IMG/VR virus record: IMGVR_UViG_3300003790_000067
Location: 1-31,357 of that record
Source: a virus
Direction: 5' to 3' (one strand)
Length of the DNA stretch: 31,357 nucleotides
Shown: positions 20,025-29,078 of the stretch, piece by piece
How positions within the stretch are numbered: position 1 is the stretch's first letter
Layout of the letters: each line of letters opens with the position of its first letter
Position numbers and translations under genes: made by a program
The notes under the pieces: generated by a model
The model's input: the letters and a program-made list of their open reading frames with translations, nothing else
Databases searched by the model: none
What the model was told of the DNA's origin: nothing

Positions 20025-20495
20025 ATGGGTACCGTCATCAAATCACAAGGCACCGACCTCTACTGGGCCACGGGTCCGACCGCCGTCGCGCGCGTCGTTT
20101 GCGCCACTGGCATCACCGGTCTGGGTGGTCCTCGTTCCCAGATCAATACCTCGTGCCTGGACAATACAGAAGACGAAACGTTCGTCGGCGGCCTTGGCAC
20201 TCCCGGCCAGGTCACTGTGCCGTTTAACATCCACAAGGGTGAGACGGCGCACGAAGACCTGATCGCGCTCAAGGCATCGGGTGCGAGCGTCTCCTGGGGA
20301 ATCTACAGCTCCGACGCCGCCACGGTGCCGACTGCCGTCGGCTCGGTGATGCAGACGGTCGTCGATCGGGTTTCGGCTCGTTTCACCGGCTATGTCGCTG
20401 ACTTCAATCTCGACGTGGCCGGCAACGACATCTGGAAGGGCACGGTCACCATCCAGCGCAGCGGCGCTGTGCTCTGGGACCTGCTGACGGCATGA
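20025..20495 (+). CDS. Major tail tube protein
   Basis: A 156-residue tail tube subunit. The pattern MGTVIKSQGTDLYWATGP, ATGITGLGGPRSQINTSCLD and the ending ADFNLDVAGNDIWKGTVTIQ is that of phage tail proteins of the lambda gpV/TP901-like group. Position between the terminator protein and the G/GT chaperones is diagnostic. Ribosome site AAAGG lies 9 bases upstream. Confidence 0.88.
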   Translation: MGTVIKSQGTDLYWATGPTAVARVVCATGITGLGGPRSQINTSCLDNTEDETFVGGLGTPGQVTVPFNIHKGETAHEDLIALKASGASVSWGIYSSDAATVPTAVGSVMQTVVDRVSARFTGYVADFNLDVAGNDIWKGTVTIQRSGAVLWDLLTA

Positions 20496-20848
20496 ACAAG
20501 TTCGCAGCCTTCCTCGTTTCCGCCGAGATTCAAGAGCGGGAGGTAGAGCTCGCCGATGGCAGCAAGCACCTGCTGCACTTCCGTGAATTGCCGGTAGTCG
20601 AATACCGAAAGTTCCAGATCGCCGAGCAGTCGGCCGACCCGGATGTGCGGTCCGGCAGCATGGCGAAGCTCATCGCGGCCAGCGTCTGCGAGCCCGATGG
20701 CTCGCCCGCGCTGACCTACGAACAGGCTCTGCAACTCAAGCCCGGCCCGTGCAACGCTCTCTTCGCCGCGATCCTTTCTCTGAACGGGGTCGGCGAAAAG
20801 GGAAAAGCATCGCCGCCAGGGGCGAAGAGTGGTTCTGGTACGAACTAG
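20492..20848 (+). CDS. Tail assembly chaperone G
   Basis: A 118-residue protein that binds the tape measure protein before tail assembly. KLVS-type starts are replaced by MNKFAAFLVSAEIQEREVEL; then LLHFRELPVVEYRKFQIAEQ and a helical AKLIAASVCEPDG stretch, standard for phage tail assembly chaperones. ATGA overlap with the tube gene. A slippery heptamer near the end (20800-20806) gives the longer GT product. Confidence 0.82.
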   Translation: MNKFAAFLVSAEIQEREVELADGSKHLLHFRELPVVEYRKFQIAEQSADPDVRSGSMAKLIAASVCEPDGSPALTYEQALQLKPGPCNALFAAILSLNGVGEKGKASPPGAKSGSGTN

Positions 20849-21129
20849 CCCTCGCTCTTGGCGGCAGGTCAGTCGCTGAGTGGAAGTCAGTCATCACGCC
20901 TTCGGAGTTCGACGGTTGGTGCGAGAAGTACCGAAGCGAGCCGTTCGACGACTACCACCGCTTTCACCGACCGGCGGCATTGATCTCGATGTCCATATCT
21001 GGCGGCGACCAAAACGCGCTGCAGAGCAAGCTCGACTGGCTCAGGCCGCCCGCTGACACGGGGCATACCGGCGCCGACATGGACCTGTTCAAGGCCGCTG
21101 GCATCACACCACCGAGAAAAGCAACATGA
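20492..21129 (+). CDS. Tail assembly chaperone GT, made by -1 frameshift
   Basis: The zero frame is read to 20806 and the -1 frame from there to 21129, giving 212 residues. The T part (SIAARGEEWFWYELALALGG and on, with a KVITPSEFDGWCEKYRSEP-like helix and a LISMSISGGDQNALQSKLDW region) has no ribosome site or start of its own, as in lambda T. Such G/GT pairs are a strong marker of siphophage tail assembly, and the -1 direction matches the lambda example. Confidence 0.8.
20800..20806 (+). promoter_or_regulatory. Slippery heptamer for -1 ribosomal frameshift
   Basis: G GGA AAA in the frame of the G gene: codons AAG-GGA-AAA. After tandem slippage the tRNAs re-pair on GGG and AAA. It is the only such heptamer in the overlap with the T frame, and 42 bases before the G stop. 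GC-rich sequence follows that could fold. Confidence 0.78.
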
Positions 21130-23528
21130 CCATTGGCAGCATCGTCGTCGATCTGATGGCGCGCACCGGCTCGTTCGAAACGGACATGAACCGTTCGGCG
21201 AAGCTAGCCGAGAAGCGCGCGAAGGAGATTGAAGCCGCAGTGACCAAGGCCGGCGCCGCCATTGGTGTCGCCCTTGGTTTGGTGGCGGTCACGACGGCCG
21301 CCGTGGTGAGTAAAAACGTCGAGGCGATCGCCAGCTACAAGGATCTGTCCGAGAAGATCGGCGATTCGGCAGAGCAGATCGCTACGCTGCAGTCGGTCCT
21401 TGTTCTGTCTGGCACCAGCGCCGACACGTTCGCTGCCGCCTCGATCAAGCTCACCGCCTCACTTGCCAAGACTGACGACGAGTCAAAGGCCGTTGGCACC
21501 GCATTGGCAGACATTGGCTTGGAGTTCGAGGCATTCAAGCGGCTTTCGCCTGTCGAACAGATGGACGCGGTCGCGAAGGCGCTGGATACCTTCGCCGACA
21601 GCGCTGGCAAGACCGCGACTGCGGTTGCTCTCTTCGGGAGGTCCGGCGCCGAGCTGCTGCCGTTCCTGCATGACCTGTCCGAGAGCGGCGATCGCCAGGT
21701 GCGTTTGACCGAAGAACAGATCATTGCTGCCGACGATTTCACAAAGGCGACGGCGCGGCTGCGTGGAGAGTTCGATCTGTTTCTCCAGCAGCAGACCGCC
21801 AGCATCATCCCAGCACTCACCCAGGTGCAGGAGCTGTTCGCCGACCTGGCGAAGAACCAGGCGACCGTAGAGACTGTGACCTCTGTGCTGAACGGTACTA
21901 TCAAGGCTGTCACCTCGGTGTTTCAAGCGCTGGCCGTGGTGGGTTCCGATGTGGGGTTCGTGTTCCTCGGCGTGGGACGAGAAATCTCCGCCATCATCGC
22001 CCAACTCGATGCGCTGATCCGCATGGACTTCAGCGGCTTCACCGCCATCAGCGAGGCTGTCAAGGAGGACGGCAAGCGCGCTCGTGCGGAGCTCGACGCG
22101 TTCCAGGCGAAGGTGATGGCAGTAGGCCAGAACGTGGCGCCCTCCGATCCTTCCGGCCTGGGCGGCATCCTGAATTTCGCAGGAGCTATCACTGGCATCA
22201 AGCCCGTGCTCACGGCCACGGCCCCGCCGAAATCCGGCGGCGCGGGCAAGAAAGACAATAGCGCCGCCCAGGAGGCCAAGGCGCAACTCGCGGCCGATCT
22301 GGAAGACATCAAGAAGGGCACGGCGGCGCTCTCCAACGCCTACGACAACCGCGACAAGATCCTTTCGGCCCAGCGGGCAGCCAACCTCATCGGCGAGGCC
22401 GACTACTTCGAAGAACGGCGAAAGCTGCAGGTCGAAGGGGATCGCCTCGAGCAAGAGAGCATGCAGAAGGCGATCAGCCGGCTGCAGCTGGAGCAAGGCT
22501 CACTGTCCGGGAAGGACGCGATCGACAACCAGCGCAAGCTGAAGGACGCCATCGCCGACCTGGACAAGGCCCGCGCGAACTCGGCGACGAACCTGCGGGT
22601 GCTGGACATTCAAGCCGCCGACTCGGCAACAAAGATCGCCCGTGCGTTCGCGGATGCGCGTGACGCTGCGCAGTCATTCCTCGATGTGACGAACAAGGCG
22701 CGCGAGCTTGAAGTCACCGGTATGGGCCAGGGCGGGAAAAGCCGCGACCTAGCCTCCGCACTGAATCAGATCGAGCAGACCTACGACCAGAAGCGCCAAG
22801 ACCTCGAGCGCGACAACAGGAACGGCAAGTTCGCCAGCCGCCAGGAGGACTATCAGCGTGAGCTCGCGCTGATCCAGGAGTTCCAGAAAAAGTCGATCGA
22901 CAGCTACAAGGACTACTACGCGCAGATCGAATTGCGCCAGAAGTCATTCACGCTCGGCGCGTCAGAAGCGGCGCGCAACTACTTCGACGAGTCGCAGAAC
23001 GTCTTCAAGCAAACCGAAGAGGCTGTGACCAGCGCCTTCAAGGGCATGGAAGACGCACTCGTCAACTTCGTGAAGACGGGGAAACTGGACTTCAAGAGCC
23101 TGGTGGATTCGATCATCGGCGACATCGCGCGCATTGTCATCAGGCAGCAGATCACGGGGCCGCTCGCCGGCCTCTTGAGCAGCGCACTCGGCGGACTCAG
23201 TGGGTCGGGCGCCGGCGGCTTCGGCACTGGCTCTGCGTTCGGCAATCAGGACTTTGGCGGCTTCTTCGCCGCTGGCGGCTCGCCGCCGTTAGGCAAAGTT
23301 TCGATCGTCGGCGAGCGCGGGCCCGAACTCTTCGTGCCGAACACGGCCGGCCGCATCGTCCCGAATCATGAGCTCGCCGGCGGCGCTGGCGGAGGAACTG
23401 TCATAAACAACTTCACGGTCGGCGACGTGGCGAGCGTCAGCATGGTGCGCGATGCCATCAAGGCTTCGCAGGCCCAGTCGGCAGCTGCGCTTGGGCGCTC
23501 GCAGCGATACGGAGGTGCCATCGCATGA
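21126..23528 (+). CDS. Tail tape measure protein
   Basis: An 800-residue protein that sets tail length. It begins MTIGSIVVDLMARTGSFETD, a usual tape measure start, has a hydrophobic helix around 39-60 (AGAAIGVALGLVAVTTAAVV), a GTSADTFAAASIKLTASLAK stretch, long helical central part, and ends with the lambda-gpH-like LDFKSLVDSIIGDIARIVI, FAAGGSPPLGKVSIVGERGP and ELFVPNTAGRIVPN (about 715-760). By the usual scaling its length implies a tail on the order of 100 nm. ATGA overlap with the T frame. Confidence 0.94.
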   Translation: MTIGSIVVDLMARTGSFETDMNRSAKLAEKRAKEIEAAVTKAGAAIGVALGLVAVTTAAVVSKNVEAIASYKDLSEKIGDSAEQIATLQSVLVLSGTSADTFAAASIKLTASLAKTDDESKAVGTALADIGLEFEAFKRLSPVEQMDAVAKALDTFADSAGKTATAVALFGRSGAELLPFLHDLSESGDRQVRLTEEQIIAADDFTKATARLRGEFDLFLQQQTASIIPALTQVQELFADLAKNQATVETVTSVLNGTIKAVTSVFQALAVVGSDVGFVFLGVGREISAIIAQLDALIRMDFSGFTAISEAVKEDGKRARAELDAFQAKVMAVGQNVAPSDPSGLGGILNFAGAITGIKPVLTATAPPKSGGAGKKDNSAAQEAKAQLAADLEDIKKGTAALSNAYDNRDKILSAQRAANLIGEADYFEERRKLQVEGDRLEQESMQKAISRLQLEQGSLSGKDAIDNQRKLKDAIADLDKARANSATNLRVLDIQAADSATKIARAFADARDAAQSFLDVTNKARELEVTGMGQGGKSRDLASALNQIEQTYDQKRQDLERDNRNGKFASRQEDYQRELALIQEFQKKSIDSYKDYYAQIELRQKSFTLGASEAARNYFDESQNVFKQTEEAVTSAFKGMEDALVNFVKTGKLDFKSLVDSIIGDIARIVIRQQITGPLAGLLSSALGGLSGSGAGGFGTGSAFGNQDFGGFFAAGGSPPLGKVSIVGERGPELFVPNTAGRIVPNHELAGGAGGGTVINNFTVGDVASVSMVRDAIKASQAQSAAALGRSQRYGGAIA

Positions 23529-24115
23529 GTGTGATCGCACTCCCGCCCGGGTTTTGTCCAAATAGCTTTGCGCTTCGGTCCTCCGTGAACCAGCGTTCCT
23601 ATGCGTCGCCGTATGGCGGCAGCGAGCAAGTGCTGGATTTGCTGAACGACCGCTGGCTAGTGTCGATGACCATGCCGCCTGGTAAGACCGCCGACTTGGC
23701 AAAACACGAGGCCTTCATCGCCGCTTTGCGCGGAATGACCAACACGGTATTGCTGTACCACTTCGGCCGCAAGGTGCCGCTCGGATCGATGCGCGGCACC
23801 CCGCTGACAAACGGGGCTTTCGCTGGTGCTGATTCGATGGTCATTGGCACGCCTGCGGGCGACACCCTGAAGGCCGGCGACATGATCGGCTTCGATGGAT
23901 TGCTAGTGATGGTGGCGGAAGACACGGTGGCGGACGGTCTCGGCGCAATGCCCGTCAAATTCGTGAACCGGCTTCGCCGCACCGTGGGAGCGGGGCTGCC
24001 TGTTTTGTGGGATCGGCCGACGGCGCCTTTCCGTCTCGTGTCTACCTCGTCTGTTCAGTACGTGCCGGGGTACGCGCAGGGCGCTTCCCTGGACTTTGTG
24101 GAGGCAGTGGCATGA
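23525..24115 (+). CDS. Minor tail protein after the tape measure
   Basis: A 196-residue beta-rich protein in the position of the distal tail protein. It has SVNQRSYASPYGGSEQVLDL (about 20-39), a VPLGSMRGTPLTNGAFAGAD stretch, and LRRTVGAGLPVLWDRPTAPF-like text before the end. I recognise it as a recurring minor tail protein of siphophages with DUF2163-type neighbours but can not name a family. ATGA overlaps on both sides. Confidence 0.75.
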   Translation: MSVIALPPGFCPNSFALRSSVNQRSYASPYGGSEQVLDLLNDRWLVSMTMPPGKTADLAKHEAFIAALRGMTNTVLLYHFGRKVPLGSMRGTPLTNGAFAGADSMVIGTPAGDTLKAGDMIGFDGLLVMVAEDTVADGLGAMPVKFVNRLRRTVGAGLPVLWDRPTAPFRLVSTSSVQYVPGYAQGASLDFVEAVA

Positions 24116-24693
24116 GAACGCTAGCCGGGTCGGCTGTCACGGCGATCAATGCTGGCGTGCTGCGCATCGCGCAACTCGTCTACATGGACTTCCCCGGGTT
24201 CCCGGTCGCGCTCTGCAGCGCGAACTGGAACCTCGACTACTCGGGCGTGACGTACCTGGGCGCGGCCGGGCTCGGCGCGATCAGCCCTGTCAACGACTCC
24301 GCCGGGGAGATCAAGGGGCTGAGTTTCGAAATGTCCGGCGTGAGCACGGATGCCATCTCCCTGGCGCTCGATGACGCCGCGATCGTGCAAGGCACTCCCG
24401 TGACGATCCGAACGGCCATCCTGAACGACAGCTACCAGGTGGTCGATGCGCCGATCGATTGGACCGGGCGGCTCGACACCATGAGCATCCAGGAAGACGG
24501 CGACACATGCACGATCGGCGTGACGGCCGAGAGCACGGCCGTCGATCTGCTGCGCGGCACGCCGCTGACCTATAGCGACGCCGACCAGAAGAGCATGTTC
24601 CCGGGCGACCGAGCCTTCGAGTTCGTAATTTCTCAATCCGGCCAGCGGGTCGTCTGGCCTGCGAAGCAATGGCTTCTTGCGAGTTCCCGCTGA
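24112..24693 (+). CDS. Minor tail protein, DUF2163/BR0599-like
   Basis: A 193-residue protein. CSANWNLDYSGVTYLGAAGL (about 36-55), SFEMSGVSTDAISLALDD, RTAILNDSYQVVDAPIDWTG and a MFPGDRAFEFV ending match the DUF2163 pattern of strand repeats in phage tail tip proteins. The real start at 24112 (MRTLAGSAVTAINAG) overlaps the previous stop; the frame upstream is not coding. Confidence 0.78.
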   Translation: MRTLAGSAVTAINAGVLRIAQLVYMDFPGFPVALCSANWNLDYSGVTYLGAAGLGAISPVNDSAGEIKGLSFEMSGVSTDAISLALDDAAIVQGTPVTIRTAILNDSYQVVDAPIDWTGRLDTMSIQEDGDTCTIGVTAESTAVDLLRGTPLTYSDADQKSMFPGDRAFEFVISQSGQRVVWPAKQWLLASSR

Positions 24694-25088
24694 TGAGGCT
24701 CATCGACTGGCAAATCCGCTTCGCCGACTTCGTGCGCGATCGGTCCGCGATGCCGTTCTCCTGGGGCGCGAACGATTGCTGCAGCTTCGCCGCGGCCGGC
24801 GTGCGGGCGCTCACCGGGCGAGACCCGATGGCGGGCATCGAGTCCTACAACGATGCGCGTGGCGCGGCCCGGTTGATCGAAGAGGGCGGCGGTCTGAGTG
24901 CGCTGACTGCTGCGCTTCTGGGCACGTCAGTCCCTCCGGCCCTGGCCGCCGTTGGCGACGTGGTTCTGGTCATGAATGAAGGGCGCGAGATGCTTGGGGT
25001 CTGCAACGGCATCAACGTGCTCGCGCCGGGCGAAGACGGCATCGCCGTGCTCGAAATGAATGCCGCCATCGCGGCCTGGAAGATCTGA
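24693..25088 (+). CDS. Tail tip protein, DUF6950/NlpC-P60-like
   Basis: A 131-residue protein. WGANDCCSFAAAGVRALTG (about 25-43) contains the Cys of an NlpC/P60-like site and matches the DUF6950 type found beside J-like proteins. A later LGVCNGINVLAPGEDGIA stretch forms the second half; no clear catalytic His is visible in the usual place, so peptidoglycan cleavage is uncertain. Start at 24693 overlaps the previous stop (TGATG); ATG 24669 is possible but lies inside the preceding gene. Confidence 0.75.
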   Translation: MRLIDWQIRFADFVRDRSAMPFSWGANDCCSFAAAGVRALTGRDPMAGIESYNDARGAARLIEEGGGLSALTAALLGTSVPPALAAVGDVVLVMNEGREMLGVCNGINVLAPGEDGIAVLEMNAAIAAWKI

Positions 25089-28000
25089 TGCCGCAAGCAA
25101 TCGCCGCAGGTATTATTTCTGCCGTTGGGGCCACAGGCGCCGTCGCCACGGCAATCACAATCGCCACATACGCGGTCTCGATTGTTGCAAGCCTCGCGCT
25201 GTCGAGCGCGCAGAAGCGGAAGGCGGAGCGTGCACAACGCGCGCAATACGATGCCTCGGTGGTTGACCGCCTGGTCAACACGAAGACGACGACCGGGCCG
25301 TGGGAGCTTGTGCTCGGACGCGTCCGCAAGGGGGGTACGGTATTTTTCGAGTCGGCCGTTGCGCCTCATAACGCGGTCTTCCTGACCTGCATTGCGCTCG
25401 CGCACCACGAGATCGATGCGGTGGAGCGTGTGTATTTTGGCGACACGCCCATCGACCTCGATGCCAGTGGCAATGTGACTACGGCTCCTTGGGGGCGCAT
25501 CAACAAGATCACCGAGCGGGACACCAGCTACGACCCAGTGCGAACGCTGGTCAACACGCCGATACCCGGCACGCTCGCTGTGCTGGCGGGCGTGCCTTTT
25601 GGTTCGGCCGACTGGTACTACCCGAATGCAGCAAACAGTGTCCCGTACACCATTGTTGGCAACACGCTGACGATCACGGACCCGGACCCAGGCACCGCGT
25701 ACACAGTCTCGTACCAGTGGGAGCAGTTCGTCTCCACGGCGCGCGTGTTCTGGCATCTAGGTTCTCCCGGGCAGGCCGCCGATGCGCGACTGCAGCTGTA
25801 CCTCCCCAACACCTGGACGCCGGACCACCGGGCCTCTGGAGTGGCCTATCTCGAGTGCGAGTTCGTCTATGAAGAAGCCTCTTTTCCTTCTGGTCTGCCG
25901 CCGATCACGGCGCAGATCCGGGGGGCGAAGGTGTACGACCCGCGTTCCGGTATCACGCAGTGGTCTGACAACCCTGCGTTGCTTGACCGCCATGTTCTGC
26001 TGCATCCGCAGTTCGGCAAGCGCACGTCCTTGACCGCCAGCGAGGACGCCCGCATCGGTGCGGCGGCGAATGCATGCGACCTGCCGTTTCAATACTGGCC
26101 CACGGCGCCCGTGGTCCCGATGTTCCGGGCCGCTGGCGTGTACCAGTACGGCACCTCCGCGCGCGACGTGCTCGACGACATTACCCAGGCGATGGCCGGA
26201 GAGTGGGCCTATGCCGCAGGCGAGTTCTTCGTGCGCGCCGGCGCTTATCAAGCGCCCGTCATGGCCTTGGCGGACGATGACCTTGCCGTGGTGCAGCGGT
26301 CCAACGATGGTTCCGTTTCTCAGGTGCCGATCACGATCAGCCCGCACAAGCCGCGCAACGACAAGGTCAATGTCGTGAATGCCAGGATCTGGGACGAGTC
26401 GGCAAACTTCGTGCTCACGCCGATCACGCCATTCAAGGCTGACGCGTTGATCCTGGACGATGGCATGGAGTTGCCCATCGAGGTGACGATGCCTGCCGTT
26501 TTCTACGCGGCCCAGGCGTTCCACATCGCCGGCATCATGCTGCGCGACAGTCGCGACCCGCTCACGGTCACGCTGCCTTTCAAGATGAGCGCCTACCCGC
26601 TGGAGCTGTTCGACAGCGTGACGCTGACGCTTGCGCGCTACGGCTGGACGAGCAAGGAATTCCGCATTGTCGATCGGACCTTCCAGCCTGGAGGCTATGT
26701 CGAGCTCACCCTGAAGGAGACGACCGCGGCGATCTTCACCTACGGCACGCCGTTCTCGCCGCAAGGCTATGCCGAAAACACTGGCCTTCCGAAGCCGTGG
26801 GAAATTGACCCGCCCACAATCGTTTCCATCTTCAGCGGCGAAGCTGAACTTGTCGTGCAAACCGACGGTACGGTGCTGAACGGCGTGCGGGTGACTTGGC
26901 AACCTGTCGTGAGCGAATCCGTGCAGCAAGGGGGAACGATCGAGGTTCAGTATCTGGCCCTGCCAGACGGCGATTGGCGCAGCGTCGTAGTCCCTGGTGA
27001 TGCGACGCAGGCCGTGATACTCGGTGCCCCTGACCTCGCGGTGCTGGTGATTCGGGTACGCAGCCGAAACTCGCTGGGCGCCAGCGCCTGGAGCGCGCAG
27101 CAGTTCCACCAGGTCATCGGAAAGACTGAGCCGCCCCCGAACATCGAGAACCTGACCATCGCCGGCAGCGTCTTGTCTTGGGGCTTGCCGCGGCGCGTGC
27201 CCGATCTCGCAGGCTTCGTCTTCCGCTTCCACTACGGCAACAATCTCGACTGGAACAGCGCCGTTGCCTTGCACACCGGAGTGCTGACAGAAAGTCCCTA
27301 CGACCTGGTGACGCGGCCCGGCGGCGTTGTGACGATCATGGGCAAGGCGATCGACACGAGCGGCAATATGTCGCCGGCGACGGCGAACATCGTGATGAAT
27401 CTGGGCGACCCGCCTATCGCGAACGTCGTGGAGCAATGGGACTTCGATGCGCTCGGGTGGCCCTACGATGTCGCCGAGTCGAGTGGCTGGACGATCGTCT
27501 CCGGCGATCCATCGGCCAATGCCCTGGATTCGTTCTACGGGACTGACGACCAGAGCTTCTACGCCCAGGACACCGACCCGTTCTATGAAACCGGCACCTA
27601 CGGGCAGATGATCTATGTGACGCAGCAGGTTGCTGTCGGCGCAGCGTTGTCGGGGTCGGTGATGTCTCTTGTGGCAGAGGTCCAAGGGGCCGACCTGAAG
27701 ATCGAGTATCGACTTGCTGGGCCGGGCTCCTTCTTCGGTCCTGACTCCGCCTCCTTCTACCGGGACGACGCGGATTCCCTCTACGGACCGCCGGGTGACT
27801 GGTTGCCATGGCCGGGGCAGATCATCGCAGCGAATGATGTCTACCAATTCCGCGTGACCATCGGGGCTGGCACGACGCGCGGCATCTTGCAGGCGCTCAT
27901 GCTGACGGTGGACGCGCCCGACATCGTGGAACGCATCAACGACCTGGTCGTGGCTGCCGGCGGCACGACGATTCCATACACCAGGCCCTTTACCGTCATC

Positions 28001-28156
28001 AAGAACATCAGCGGCACGTTGCAAGCCAACGGCAGCGGCGGCGTGACGCTCGAAACGACGAAGACGCCAAATCTCGCTCCCGTCGTTCGCGTCTTCAACT
28101 CCGCCCACACATCCGTGAGCGGAGCGTCTGTTGACCTGACCCTCTACGGTTACTAG
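25088..28156 (+). CDS. J-like central tail tip / host specificity protein
   Basis: A 1022-residue protein, start overlapping the previous stop. The first 40 residues are hydrophobic with two segments (IAAGIISAVGATGAVATAIT and VSIVASLALSS). Then comes the tip assembly region with LVNTKTTTGPWELVLGRVRK, GGTVFFESAVAPHNAVFLT, YRQ-type repeats, and FHIAGIMLRDSRDPLTVTLP (about 470-490). From about 570 there are fibronectin-III-like parts, and the C-terminal 200 residues contain a repeated Asp-Ser-Phe-Tyr motif (SFYGTDDQSFYAQDTDPFY, then ASFYRDDADSLYG). It forms the tip of the tail and probably contacts the host. Confidence 0.88.
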   Translation: MPQAIAAGIISAVGATGAVATAITIATYAVSIVASLALSSAQKRKAERAQRAQYDASVVDRLVNTKTTTGPWELVLGRVRKGGTVFFESAVAPHNAVFLTCIALAHHEIDAVERVYFGDTPIDLDASGNVTTAPWGRINKITERDTSYDPVRTLVNTPIPGTLAVLAGVPFGSADWYYPNAANSVPYTIVGNTLTITDPDPGTAYTVSYQWEQFVSTARVFWHLGSPGQAADARLQLYLPNTWTPDHRASGVAYLECEFVYEEASFPSGLPPITAQIRGAKVYDPRSGITQWSDNPALLDRHVLLHPQFGKRTSLTASEDARIGAAANACDLPFQYWPTAPVVPMFRAAGVYQYGTSARDVLDDITQAMAGEWAYAAGEFFVRAGAYQAPVMALADDDLAVVQRSNDGSVSQVPITISPHKPRNDKVNVVNARIWDESANFVLTPITPFKADALILDDGMELPIEVTMPAVFYAAQAFHIAGIMLRDSRDPLTVTLPFKMSAYPLELFDSVTLTLARYGWTSKEFRIVDRTFQPGGYVELTLKETTAAIFTYGTPFSPQGYAENTGLPKPWEIDPPTIVSIFSGEAELVVQTDGTVLNGVRVTWQPVVSESVQQGGTIEVQYLALPDGDWRSVVVPGDATQAVILGAPDLAVLVIRVRSRNSLGASAWSAQQFHQVIGKTEPPPNIENLTIAGSVLSWGLPRRVPDLAGFVFRFHYGNNLDWNSAVALHTGVLTESPYDLVTRPGGVVTIMGKAIDTSGNMSPATANIVMNLGDPPIANVVEQWDFDALGWPYDVAESSGWTIVSGDPSANALDSFYGTDDQSFYAQDTDPFYETGTYGQMIYVTQQVAVGAALSGSVMSLVAEVQGADLKIEYRLAGPGSFFGPDSASFYRDDADSLYGPPGDWLPWPGQIIAANDVYQFRVTIGAGTTRGILQALMLTVDAPDIVERINDLVVAAGGTTIPYTRPFTVIKNISGTLQANGSGGVTLETTKTPNLAPVVRVFNSAHTSVSGASVDLTLYGY

Positions 28157-28181
28157 CACCCGCACCCATCACTACCGAACG

Positions 28182-28207
28182 GCCCGCCCTTCGAGCGGGC
28201 TTTTTTT
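28182..28207 (+). terminator. Intrinsic terminator after the J-like gene
   Basis: GCCCGC (28182-28187), loop, GCGGGC (28195-28200), then seven T. It lies 25 bases past the J stop and 20 bases before the fibre gene. Same layout as before the tail tube gene. Confidence 0.8.
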
Positions 28208-28227
28208 CGTCTCTCGAAAGGCTCCCT

Positions 28228-29076
28228 ATGGCACTCCCACCGCTCAGAACAGAAATCTCCGACACCTATCCGAACCCATCGAATGCAACAGCACGGACCG
28301 GCTTCGGAAAACTGTGGGACTACGTGACCGGCCTTCTCGGGGCGACAGGCAATGCTGCAGAAGCTCGTCTTGCACTCGGCATCGGACCTGTCATCAGTTT
28401 TCGCAACCTGCTGATCAACGGCAACTTCGCGATCAACCAGCGGGCGTATGTGTCGGGCGTGGCCACCGTGGGCGCGAACCAATACACCCTGGACCGCTGG
28501 CGCATCGTTACCACCGGGCAGAACGCGACGTTCGGTGCGGCCGCGCCCGATAGGACCGTCACCTTCCCGGCTGGCGGTGGCGAGCAAGTGATCGAGGGCG
28601 CAATGATCGCGGGCGGCGTGTACACGCTCAGCTGGACGGGAGCCGCGACAGCGAAGGTGAACGGCGTGGCCATCGCCAACGGCGGCAACACGGCCGCGCT
28701 GCCGGCCAATACCAATGTGACGATCCAGTTCATCGGTGCTGTCGGCCTGGCGCAGTTCGAGCTTGGCACCGTGGCTACTCCTTTCGAGCGCCGGCCGCTT
28801 CAGACGGAGCTCGCCCTCTGCCAGCGGTACTACGAGGTCGGTGAAGGCGCCGTGAATGGATATCAGACAGTGGGGGCCAGCGCTGTCGTCAAGGTCAACT
28901 TCAGAGTCACGAAGCGCGCCGTCCCAACGTTGGGGTACGCAGCATCCAGCAGCAGCAACGTCGCGACGGCAAACGCCAGCAACCCCACAGTGAGCAGCCT
29001 CAGTTGGTTTGCCACTCCTATCGCGACCGGCAGTTTCGTGTGGGAAGGCATCTGGACGGCGGCGGCGGAGTTGTAG
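28228..29076 (+). CDS. Tail fibre-like protein
   Basis: A 282-residue protein. The N-terminal helix (residues 1-55, TYPNPSNATARTGFGKLWDY, then LLGATGNAAEARLALGIG) resembles fibre attachment regions. From FRNLLINGNFAINQRAYVSG (about 58-77) a beta-sandwich of carbohydrate-binding type follows, including LDRWRI and LAQFELGTVATPFERRPLQT (about 170-190), the conserved fibre end before ELALCQRYYE. This is a common receptor-binding module. It contains no NNC-rich variable repeat, so it is not a DGR target as seen here. GAAAGG lies 8 bases upstream of the ATG. Confidence 0.82.
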   Translation: MALPPLRTEISDTYPNPSNATARTGFGKLWDYVTGLLGATGNAAEARLALGIGPVISFRNLLINGNFAINQRAYVSGVATVGANQYTLDRWRIVTTGQNATFGAAAPDRTVTFPAGGGEQVIEGAMIAGGVYTLSWTGAATAKVNGVAIANGGNTAALPANTNVTIQFIGAVGLAQFELGTVATPFERRPLQTELALCQRYYEVGEGAVNGYQTVGASAVVKVNFRVTKRAVPTLGYAASSSSNVATANASNPTVSSLSWFATPIATGSFVWEGIWTAAAEL

Positions 29077-29078
29077 GC

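Noticed and set aside
25757-28165. Open frame of 802 codons on the minus strand, opposite the J-like gene
   Set aside because: A GC-rich antisense shadow: arginine-, histidine- and valine-rich composition, no family resemblance, and fully covered by a well-supported gene on the plus strand.
28228-29076. Fibre gene as a further DGR target
   Set aside because: Its end has no copy of the VR arms and no run of NNC codons in a lectin frame.
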